The position numbers were made by a program, and so were the translations under genes. This document shows positions 55,337 through 64,000 of a stretch of 64,000 bases of DNA, in pieces. The stretch's first letter is position 1; each line of letters opens with the position of its first letter. The DNA comes from Stagonosporopsis chrysanthemi (taxonomy: Eukaryota > Ascomycota > Dothideomycetes > Pleosporales > Didymellaceae): contig JAFISE010000093.1 in assembly GCA_022560025.1 (NCBI GenBank), forward strand, positions 62,001 through 126,000, written 5' to 3'. A model generated the notes under the pieces. The model was not told the DNA's origin and did no database searches. It saw nothing but the letters and a program-made list of their open reading frames with translations.

Positions 55337-55945
55337 ATGCACTTCACCGTGGCTCTCGTGGCCTTCATGCTCTCCACAGCCACCTCGCACCCCCACCCAG
55401 AACTCAAAAAGACACAACCCTTGTCAACCCCCATCTTCGAGCTTCCAAACGCCTACCACACCAAAACCTCTCCCAACTCCACCACCCTCACCCCACGCGC
55501 ACAAAACGGCATCTGCACCGACCTCGAGCTCCCCACCGAAGCCTCGTACAAAGCCGGCTACGAATCCTTCTGCAACAACTGGGTTCCAGCAGGTACCTCG
55601 ATCGTCATGTCGCCGGGGTCCTCGCCGCTCGTCGTAACCTCGATGCTACGTAGCCACCTGGGCACCACGATACCATGGGTGTTCAAGATCCGCTCGCGCG
55701 CCTGGGGCTACACGCCGTACTACCTGCGGCAGGAACACTGTCTCAGCGGGTTTCGGGATATGCTGGAGGGGCCGAAGGCGAAGCTGGGGGTGAGTTATTG
55801 TGTGGTTGATAATACGGGGGGGAATGGTGAGGGGAAGGAGTTTTGGGGGCAGGGGTTTGTGCTGGTTATGGAGCAGGATGTCAAGTGGGGGGAGGGCGAT
55901 GTTAATGAATTGGCTGGGTTTGAGGCGAGGAAGAGGAAGGACTAA
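55337..55945 (+). CDS. Small secreted protein, effector-like
   Basis: Single exon, 202 residues. There is a clear signal peptide (MHFTVALVAFMLSTATSHP) and then a short proline-rich stretch that could be a propeptide ending at TPRAQNG. The mature part has four cysteines (GICTDLEL, SFCNNWVP, EHCLSGF, VSYCVVDN), enough for two disulphides, and aromatic-rich strands (WVFKIRSRAWGYTPYY). The C-terminus is basic (EARKRKD). Size, signal peptide and paired cysteines are typical of fungal secreted effectors or wall-associated proteins. I recognise no family. The start is the first ATG and begins the signal peptide exactly. The codons shift from C-ending in the first half to G-rich (GGGG runs) near the end. 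Confidence 0.82.
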   Translation: MHFTVALVAFMLSTATSHPHPELKKTQPLSTPIFELPNAYHTKTSPNSTTLTPRAQNGICTDLELPTEASYKAGYESFCNNWVPAGTSIVMSPGSSPLVVTSMLRSHLGTTIPWVFKIRSRAWGYTPYYLRQEHCLSGFRDMLEGPKAKLGVSYCVVDNTGGNGEGKEFWGQGFVLVMEQDVKWGEGDVNELAGFEARKRKD

Positions 55946-56770
55946 GGGCGAGTGGAGTTGATGGGGAGGGTTGATGGAGGGATTTGAGGATTTGTAAGTT
56001 AGACTTTGGAATGAGTTGTACGTTGAGACTTTGGAATGAATTTGTCGTGTTGGTTATTTTGCAGTGGGCCGTTCGGTATCTTGCTTTGAAAAGTTGACTG
56101 TTACACAGTATCTAGATAGTTGCAAAAGCTCAGACCCAGTCAGACTGCTGAGGGGCAGTGAACTGTTTGGCTGCGATAGAGAGCAGCAGCCGTCAAGCTC
56201 CTGTGACGAAGCGTGAGTGAAGCACATGGAATGATCTCGAGCGTGAAGGAAGGTTGTGGCTGTAGAACGTTCCATGGCCGCGGGTGCGCGAGTCAGGCCA
56301 TGCCATTCCCGCTCTAGGCCGGCAAGGGTCTCCACTCCGAGGACGGCCACCTTTACCGTCTCCCCATATCTCACCTGTCAGTCAACACTCGTGGTTGTAG
56401 GAGATTCTCTACCTGCAATTGCTCGCCGTTCCAATGTAAGCACCCGTTCCACTTTCATTCCTGTTTGCACGGCCTTTGGACAGCCTGGCCGCGCAATGGT
56501 GAATTGCTTTGTTGGCTGTCTCGAGTAGCTGTCCAATGGATCCCTGGTTCGCTGCACCCTGTTACCACTTTCGAGCGCTCACACCGATATTTCTGATGTG
56601 GCTCCAAATGTCCCAATTGCCCTCTCTCTCTCTTTCTGACCTTCATCGTAGCAGCAACTCCACCACTTCCCCGTGCACCCCGACCGTCACAGTGGCTTCG
56701 CACAGCTAAGCTACTCCGCCCACCGTCCACGCACAACCCTTTGGTCAACTCGAAACGGTTTACTCTGAAC
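55946..56770. other. Intergenic region and SCP160 5' leader
   Basis: No gene is recognised. The last 250 bases are pyrimidine-rich, as is common in leaders of highly expressed fungal genes; a CTCTCTCTCTCT run lies at about 56621. Confidence 0.6.
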
Positions 56771-59700
56771 ATGGCCTCCGAAGCAGTTGCCAGCTCTGCC
56801 ACCGAGGGCCTTACCCCGGCACAGCAGCTGATGGAACAGCACGCCAACAACGACCACCACGTCTCCGTCGAGGACGTTGTCGACGAGGAGGATCTCGCAC
56901 ACCCTCCCCCGTCGGCTCACGCAACATCTGAGGCCCCGCTGAGCGAGAAGGCCGCCGGCAAGCAGAAGGCCGAGGAGCCCGTTGCTGCCCCCAAGAAGCC
57001 TGCCCTCAACACGCAGTCTGAGGAGGCCTTCCCAGCTCTCGGCCCCGTGAAGCCGCGCACCCAGGCTCCTGTCCCGACCTGGGGCAAGAAGCCCGCCGGT
57101 GTCTCTGCTGCCAATGGCAGCAACGGCACCTCTGGCGCATCCACCCCGTCTGGTCCTGCTATTCGCGGCCCAGCTGTCACATCCATGAACCTCCCTGGAA
57201 AGCACACTGAGCGCATCTCTTTCTCGACTGCGCAATTGACGCCGCGCCAGCAGCTTAAGAAGCCCGTTGGCGAGATCATCCGCGACATCAACAGGCGCTC
57301 CAAGGCCAGGCTCGAGCAGAAGACCGGAACCCACGGACAGATCATCTTCGAGTCTACTGGTCCCGTCGATGCTGTAAGGGAGTCTCTCAAGGAGATTGCC
57401 AACGAGGTCGGAAGCAAAGTATGTAGCACAAGCACGTCGTACCGAGCGGGACACTACTGACAACCTGCAGCAATCCGTTGATGTTCCCGTCCCTGCATCC
57501 GTCCGTGCCCACATCATCGGTCGCCAGGGATCCAAGATCCAGGAGATCAGCAAGCGCACCGGCGCCCGCATCCAAGTCCCCAAGGCCGAGCCTGGTGAGG
57601 ACGAGGATACTGTTGTCAACGTCCACATTGAGGGCAATGCCCTGACCGCCGAGATGGCCCGTCGCGAGATCGATGCCATTGTCAACGAGCGCACCTCGAC
57701 CGTCAACTTGCGCCTGAAGGACATTCCCGCCGAGTTCTACCCTTTCTTGGCTGGTCCTCAGAACAAGCACACCGAGAATCTGATTCGGGGCAAGGATATC
57801 GACATCAAGATCCCCGAGTACTACATGTGGCAGTCCCAGGCACCTCCACAAAACGCCCGCAACCAGCCCGGCACCTTCGTGCCCCAGGCCAACTTCCCCA
57901 TCCAGATCTCTGGAGAGCGTGTCGCTGCCCAGCAGGCCCAGGCCGAGCTCGAGCGCCGCGTGCAGCAGCTCCGCCAGCGATTGGCTGTTGACCAGCGCTC
58001 CATCGAGCGTGGCCGACACCAGTTCCTTGTTGGCGACCGTGGTGGCTCGCTTCACGACTTCCTGGAGGAGACTGGCTGCAGTCTGGTTCTGCCCCCTGGC
58101 TCCGACGACAGCGAGGAAGTCTACATCGTCGGACCTCCTGACAGGATCGAGCAGGGTATCAACAAGCTTGAGGACCTCGCTGCTGCCATGACCATGGCCA
58201 CTGCTGATGCTACCCGTGAGCACCGTGGTCCCAACGCCCAAGCACACGCCCACAACTTGACCCGCTACCTGCGCCAGCGTCAGGCCCTCGCCGAGCTCGA
58301 GCGCCTCCACGAGGCCAGCATCGTCGCCCCCAAGGGCCGCGACGGCCCGACTGCTTACGAGATCTACGCTCGTGACGGCAAGAACAGCATGAAGGCCCGT
58401 GGTGACATTATGAGCATCTTTGGAGCTCACCCTCCCAGCAGGTTCTCTACTGTCAACGTCGATCCCTTCTACCACGAGTTCCTGCGTGAGAAGGCCGCTG
58501 CTCAGATTCGCCAGGACACTGGTGTACACATCGTCTTCCCTGACGAGGAGGAGGAGTCTCCCGAGCTCGTCTTCGTCTACGAGAGCCGCGACCCCTACGA
58601 GCAGTACACCGTTCCCCGTGGCAAGCCCCAGAATGATGAGGTCAACGCGTACAAGAAGGCGCTTCAGGAGGCTTCGGAACTCATCGAACGCCTCACCAAG
58701 AACCAGCCTTCGATCGCTTCTTGCGACCTTGAGGCTAGCCAGAAGTTCCACAGGAAGATCCAGCAGTTTGTCAAGGATGAGCAGGAGAGCCTTGCCAAGG
58801 ACCAGGTTCCCGTCCAGGTTCTGTTCGGTGGACGACGACCTGAGGCTGCCAGCCGCTCTGGCGACAGCTTCTCCATCCGTGGCCCCTCGAACGCCGTCGA
58901 TGACCTGAATGCCAAGATCCTGGCTTTCATCGAGCAGGCTGAGAAGGACGAGCTCGAGCGTGGTCACATCACCACTTTTGACTACCCTCAGAAGTATGCT
59001 AGCCACCTCGTTGGCAAGGGTGGTGAGAACATCCAGAAGCTGCGCCAGAAGTTCGACGTTGATGTGCAGGTCGACGATGGCAAGGTCACACTAAAGGGTC
59101 CCTCGCACAAGGCTGAGGCCTGTAAGAAGGAGATTCTGAGTCAGGCCAAGAAACTTGACGACGAGGCGACCCACGTCCTCAAGATCAAGCCTGACTACCA
59201 CCGTGAACTCATTGGAGCTCAGGGCAAGCAGGTCGAGCGCCTTCAGACACGCTACGGCGTCCGTGTCAACTTCCCCAGGCGCGCGAAGGTCGATGACGAG
59301 GCTACGTCCCAGCAGAACGCCAAGGGCGGCCAGAAGGCCGACGAGGTTGTCGTTCGTGGACCCAAGAAGGGTGCGGATGAGGCTCGCGACGAGATTCTCA
59401 GCCTGCTCCAGTACATTGTCGACAACTCGAACACCGATACAATTTCTGTCGCAGTCAGCCAGATTCCTCAGCTGATTGGCTCTGGCGGTCGCGAGATGGA
59501 GAACCTGCGTCTTGCCACCGGTGCTCAGATCGACGTTCCGGGCGCTCGCGAGGGCACGGATCCTTCTGGTCGCGCTGATATCAAGATCAAGGGCACCAAG
59601 CAGCAGGTCCAGGAGGCTAAGAAGATCCTTCAGGAGCGTGTCAAGGTCTTTGACAACACTGTCACTGAGACACTTGACGTCGACCGCAAGCTCCACCGCA

Positions 59701-60734
59701 ACCTCATTGGTGGACAGGGTGCCAACATCCGCCAGATCGTCACCTCGGCTGGCGGTCCTGACAACACTCGTGATCTTGCTCGCATGGTCCGTTTCCCCAA
59801 GCAGGACACCGACGGTGACTCCAACACCATCCGCATTGAGGGCCCTAAGAGCGTTGTCGAGAACATTGTCGCTGCCATCAAGGCTCAGGTCTCAGCACTT
59901 GAGAACCAGACTACTGAAATCCTTGAGGTTTCTCCTGACAAGCACCGCCTTCTGATCGGTCGTGGTGGTGAGACTCGCCGCTCGCTCGAGTCGCAGTTCA
60001 GCGTCCAGCTTGACATTCCCAAGCAGACCACACAGGGTGCGGCCCGCAGCCAGGTCAAGATCACTGGTGAGCCCTCGGCGGTTGAGAAGGCTAAGGAACA
60101 CATTCTGGAGCTCGTCAAGGGCCAGGAAGGCGAGACCGTCGAGGTCCCCCGCCACCTACACCACATTATCTCCGACAACGGCCAGTTCTTCCGTCGTCTC
60201 CGCAACAATCAGAAGATCACCGTCGACCACGGCAACCAGCAGCCCCCTGCCAGGCCCAGCCAGCCCGAGGCCGGCAAGAGCAGGAAGGGTGCCAACGGCG
60301 CCCTCCCCCTGATCACCGACGACGCCACCACAGGCGCCGACGAGCACTCCTGGGAGCTCGTCGACAACAACGCCATCCCTGAGGGCACGGATACCTCTGC
60401 AACGATCCCATGGATCCTGCGCGGCCCCGCAGAAAACATCCCCAAGGCGCGCCAGCAGCTCGAGGACGCCATCAAGGCGGCCTCCAAGCCGTCCTCCACC
60501 GGCTACCTCATCCTGCCGGACCCGCGCAGCTACCGCCTCGTCGTCGGCAGCGGCGGCTCCACCATCAACAACCTGCGCAAGGAGACAGGCACCAAGATCC
60601 AAGTGCCCCGCGACCAGGCAAAGGACGAGGCGATTGAGATTGTCGGCTCGCGCGAGGGCTGCGAGAAGGCCCGCCAGATGATTCTGGACATCATCGCCAA
60701 GAGCGGGAATGGCCGGGGAAGGCGCGAGGAGTAA
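56771..60734 (+). CDS. SCP160: Multi-KH-domain RNA-binding protein Scp160/vigilin
   Basis: Polysome- and ER-associated RNA-binding protein. Two exons, 56771..57418 and 57471..60734, 1303 residues. The 52-nt intron (GTATGT, CTGAC, TGCAG) is phase 0, joining EVGSK to QSVDVPVPASV. KH repeats with good GxxG loops read in order: IIGRQGSKIQEI, LVGDRGGSLHDF, HLVGKGGENIQKL, LIGAQGKQVERL, LIGSGGREMENL, LIGGQGANIRQI, LIGRGGETRRSL and VVGSGGSTINNLRKETG. At least two others have degenerate loops (FLAGPQNKHTENL, IISDNGQFFRRL), so RNA contact is probably confined to the intact ones. The N-terminus is disordered with a SEEAFPALG motif. Strong C-ending codon bias indicates high expression. That bias opens long antisense frames, which are shadows. 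Confidence 0.97.
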
Positions 60735-61595
60735 AGAAAAAGAATCAGTTGATCGATCGTGAAGGGGGAAGCAAGCATCTATGGTCGGACGGATCTTATG
60801 ACGGGCAAACAAAAATAAATGCTCTCTGTTTTCTTTTTTTTTTCTCGTTTCCGGGGTTATTTTTTTTTATCTAGCATGGGTGGAGCGAATTATCTGGTCT
60901 TTTGTCGTAAGAATCTAGGGGGCGCGGCTTGAAGTCCGGGGTTGGAAACGAATCACTCTTGTGCAAGTCTGTCTATCTGTGTGTGTGTGTGTTGGGGAGA
61001 ATCAAAAGTCTACCTATCTTTGATGGATTATATCTCACCTCATTTATCTCATCTCAACCCATCTCATCTCAACCCATCTCATCTCTCTCTCTCTCTCTTC
61101 GTGATGATACATATCCGATAAGTTTGAAAACTGCCCCGGAGTATTGTTACCATGAACTGCAGAAGGTTTGTGGTGGGGGGGGGGGGTGCTGTCGATGGCT
61201 GCCATTCCTCACCTCAACAATCGAATCGTCGTCAAGTCCGCTTTACGTACTGTACTACACTGTACTGTACTGTGCTGATCGACTCTCTTCCCGTTTCTAT
61301 CCGACCCCACTTCGCAATTTCGTTTCCATTTCCATTTCCATTTCCATTTCCATTTCACATCACATCACATCACATGACACGCGATTTTACTCAAAAAAAA
61401 AAAGAAAAGAGAAAAAACTCATGAAAGAAAAAAAAAAACGGTACGAGAGGTAGAGAGATAGCTATGCCATATGCCATATGCCATATGCCTGCCTACGTAC
61501 TCCTTCGAATTCGCCAAGAACTATAATACATACACACACACCCTCCCCCTCACCCTTCCCCTCCCCCCTCTCTCTTCAAAACCCTCCTCTCCCCA
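60735..61595. other. Convergent 3' region with simple repeats
   Basis: The 3' flanks of SCP160 and HSE1. Dense low complexity: CATCTCAACC/CT tracts at 61040-61100, a G run at about 61175, (TTTCCA)n, ATCAC repeats, A-rich runs and three CATATGC units near 61467-61488. No gene. Confidence 0.75.
61323..61356. repeat. TTTCCA hexanucleotide repeat, about 5 units
   Basis: Tandem TTTCCA units in the SCP160-HSE1 convergent intergenic region, followed directly by several CACAT units. Likely polymorphic. Confidence 0.9.
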
Positions 61596-63796
61596 CTACC
61601 GATAAAATCCTTCCTCTCCTCCCGCACCTCCCCCCTGCCCTCCCGGTCGATACGGCAAATACGCCTGCCCCTGGGCATTGGGCGGGGGACTCGACGACGC
61701 GCCGGGTGGCGCAGGGGGCGCGTACGCGGGCTGGCTCGGCTGCTGTTGCTGCGGTTGCTGTTGCTGCGGTTGCTGCTGTTGCTGCTGCGGTTGCTGCTGC
61801 GGTTGCTGCGGTTGCTGAGGAGGGTACCCGTACTGGGTCTGGTTCTGCTGAGGGGGATACGAGTCCGCGGGCGGCGGGGAGGAGATGTGGTCGTATGGGT
61901 TTTGGGGCGGGGCGGAGGAGGAAGGGGGGTAGCCCGGGGGTTGGGTTTGCTGCGGTTGCGGATGCTGCGGTTGCTGCTGCGGTGGGTAGGGGTACTCTTG
62001 TGCGGCTGCGGGAGGGGCGCCCGGTGGTGCGCCGTGGAAAGGTTGGCGGGCGTCAATGGGGGAGTCGTAGTGCCCGGTGGCCAGCTCCTGGGGAGCAAAG
62101 CTTTGGGGTCGGCCGACTGGGACTCTGTTCAAGGAGGGGTCGTTGTAGGTGTTTGATGGGGGCGCGGCTTGGGGCGCTGGGGTTTGTTGTGTGCGCTGCT
62201 CGCCAGGGGGGACCATGAAGAACGCTGGGTTTGTGCCTGCTGGAGGGTATTGGGGCCCTCCTTGTTGGCTGGAGCCAGTTGGCGGGTATTGAGGCCCTCC
62301 TTGTGGCGGTGGCGCGCCGGCGCCGTAGAAGCGGTTGGGATCCTGCTGTGGTGTTGCAGAGCTGGGTGGGTAGCCGCCATACTGAGATGGGGGAGGCGCG
62401 TTGTATGCACCATACGCGGGGCGACCACCGTATCCTGGCTGTGCTGCTTGTGTCATGGAGGCCTCAAGCAGAGACTCGTAGTCGCGGCGACCCTTGATGA
62501 ACTTCTCGTTCAACTGTGTAAAGTCGTCTGGGGGCTTGTCAGTCTTGGATCGTGCGCTGCGTATGGAAACACGTACCCTTCTTTTGCGAGTACTTGCCAA
62601 TCAGCTCGATGAGCTTTGGTCTTATGGCCAAGGTGGAGTGGTAGAGCTCTGTAATCTCGTCGTTGTCACGAACATCGCCTCCGCCTTGTGAGCTGGTGCT
62701 GAGCAGTGCAAGCAGCTTCTCCACGTTTCGAATTTGCGCAAAGACCTCGGCCTCCATCTGTGCTTCCCTTTCCAGCTCTTCTCTTGTAGGGTCTTGCAGC
62801 TTCTCTACATAGTTCAGTGGAAAGATACCAGTCTGGCCGCGAAGTGATCCCTTCCACCAGTCTTTGTACACTGACTCGAGGACAGCGATAATATCGCCCT
62901 TCTTGAACTGCAGCTCGCCTGGCTCCGACGGCTGGAAGTCGTACAAAGCGCGTACTCGCGACACGGTTGCGGCGGTCGTTCCTTGGGGCGCTGGGGGCTG
63001 AGCCTGTGCTGGCTGCGAGCTCGAGCTGGCACCTACGCTCGTGTCTTGAGGCGTGTTCGACTTTGCGTTTGTGGGGGCAGCGCCCTTGGACTCTCGTATC
63101 GACATGGCCAACGCCATCTGGAGCTCCTCCTCTTCTTTCTGGCGCTCAGTATCGGAGATCTGCATCTTCTGCGGCTTGGACGGGGGTCGAAGGCCTGGGT
63201 CTGAGGGTTGTTAGTAAGTGGTGTACGACGAGACTGCGCCGAGAGACATACTCTGCGACCTCAGCTTGTCGTAGGCGCCCTGCATGATCCCAAGGTCCGG
63301 GTCGCGAGAGAACATCTCAGACCACTCTCCCATGCGCTCGAGGATCTTGGCCTTTACTTGTTGGTGCGTGTTCCTGTCGTTGGCAAGCCTCAGAAGGGCA
63401 TCGGTGAAGCTCCGCGACGCGAGCTCCTTGTGCATCTTGATGCCGCAATTCTGGCTGAGGGCGTTGGCGAGCTCGAGCGTGTACAGCTGGACATTGGCGT
63501 TGCGGTGCGCCAGCCGCTTGATCATGGCCGCGACGGCTTGCTGTGCGCCGGTATCCGACGAGCCGACTTTGTCGCATACATCCTGAGGGGCCATGTCAGT
63601 ATGATTACATGTCGTGTGGCATGCCCCAGCCGTCACTCGACGGCTTGCGCGGTAGAGCTCCAGCAGCCAGCGACGCTACCAATACGATGGAATAGAGAGG
63701 TCGTACCAGTATGTACTCCCAGTTCTCGCTCGTGAGGTTCTCGTCGGTGGCCTTGACGACGACATCGTCGAAGATGTTGGACTGCGCGCGGAACAT
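61596..63796 (-). CDS. HSE1: ESCRT-0 subunit Hse1 (STAM homolog)
   Basis: Partner of Vps27; sorts ubiquitinated cargo at endosomes. Four exons: complement(63707..63796), (63252..63582), (62577..63200) and (61596..62527), 658 residues. Introns are 124, 51 and 49 nt. Order of domains: VHS (residues about 5-145, starting FDDVVVKATDENLTSENWEY), UIM at about 160-178 (EEEELQMALAMSIRES), SH3 at about 220-275 (VRALYDFQPSEPGELQFKKG, then WWKGSLRGQTGIFPLNYV), then a GAT-like helical part (VFAQIRNVEKLLALL, LIELIGKYSQKK). The C-terminal 300 residues are Pro/Gln/Tyr-rich (YPPQQ, QPQQQ repeats) encoded by an unstable CAG/CTG-type tract at 61740-61820. The SH3 ALYDF and WW residues are intact, so it should bind deubiquitinase or PxxP partners. 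Confidence 0.96.
61738..61822. repeat. GCTGTT/GCTGCG repeat coding for the polyglutamine of HSE1
   Basis: Imperfect CAA/CAG/CCG triplets on the minus strand inside HSE1 exon 4, giving Q-rich QQPQQ runs. Confidence 0.85.
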
Positions 63797-64000
63797 GGTG
63801 TGCTGCCTACGGCGCCCGGGTGGATTTCAGCGGGAGGCTCGATGCAGATGAAGGCGGGGCGAGACAGAAGTAATATGAATACGCGCGTACAATGCAGCGT
63901 TGGGGGGCGACTGGCTTGTCTTGCGTCGAGGGCGAAAGCGCAGCGTGTCGTATGTAACGAGGCTTGGTGAGCTCCATCGAGCTTTAGTGGGGACCAGATG

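Noticed and set aside
56711..57724. 337-codon minus-strand frame over the SCP160 start
   Set aside because: Crosses the SCP160 intron and first exon in antisense, with arginine/serine-rich shadow composition and no family.
57387..59006. 539-codon frame antisense to SCP160, and a 218-codon one at 60156-60812
   Set aside because: Leucine/valine-rich translations opposite a gene with strong C/G-ending codon bias; such bias removes stops from the antisense frame. The sense strand encodes clear KH domains.
1..64000. tRNA, rRNA or CRISPR elements
   Set aside because: No convincing A/B-box pair with cloverleaf pairing, no rRNA-like block and no regular spacer-repeat array was found by eye; tRNAscan-SE would be decisive for tRNAs.

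Overview
The window is nuclear DNA from a filamentous ascomycete (Pezizomycotina). Dothideomycetes fits the gene content best, but that placement is inference. The evidence is many protein genes split by 42-85 nt introns with GTRNGT donors, CTRAY-like branch sites close to the acceptor and YAG acceptors; a HET-domain protein; and typical ascomycete single-copy housekeeping genes. I see no bacterial, viral or organellar gene and no intact transposon. Exon coordinates given below were derived by reading splice sites and checking that the phases join without a stop.

Layout. 1-10.5 kb: a G-rich left edge, a secreted protein of unknown function, divergent GPI16 (GPI transamidase) and LUC7 (U1 snRNP), a secreted aspartic protease, a PEBP/carboxypeptidase-Y-inhibitor-like protein, and a small MYND zinc-finger protein assembled from three exons. 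10.5-18.8 kb: gene-poor, with one conserved-looking hypothetical protein, a small Cys-rich candidate and a four-helix membrane protein. 18.8-25.1 kb: a HET-domain protein convergent with a sugar-type MFS transporter, then mitochondrial ribosomal protein bL33m hidden in three short exons. 25.1-33.1 kb: the strangest stretch. It has no confident gene, but it holds at least three families of degenerate tandem duplication whose units read as decayed protein-coding sequence, plus isolated exon-like blocks.

33.3-64 kb is denser: a 1501-residue coiled-coil protein, a single-pass membrane protein, the SUMO ligase NSE2/MMS21, a mitochondrial 2-oxoglutarate/malate-type carrier, a Cys-rich mini-protein, LSB5 (VHS/GAT), two proteins of unknown function (one acidic with a conserved C-terminal domain, one disordered and probably nuclear), F-actin capping protein alpha, a small secreted protein, the multi-KH protein Scp160/vigilin, and HSE1 (ESCRT-0).

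There are no operons; neighbours are independent genes. Three genes of the actin/endocytosis/multivesicular-body route (LSB5, CAP1, HSE1) lie within 17 kb. Coordinates are firmest where a protein family is recognised. Short spliced candidates in the gene-poor stretches are marked with low confidence.
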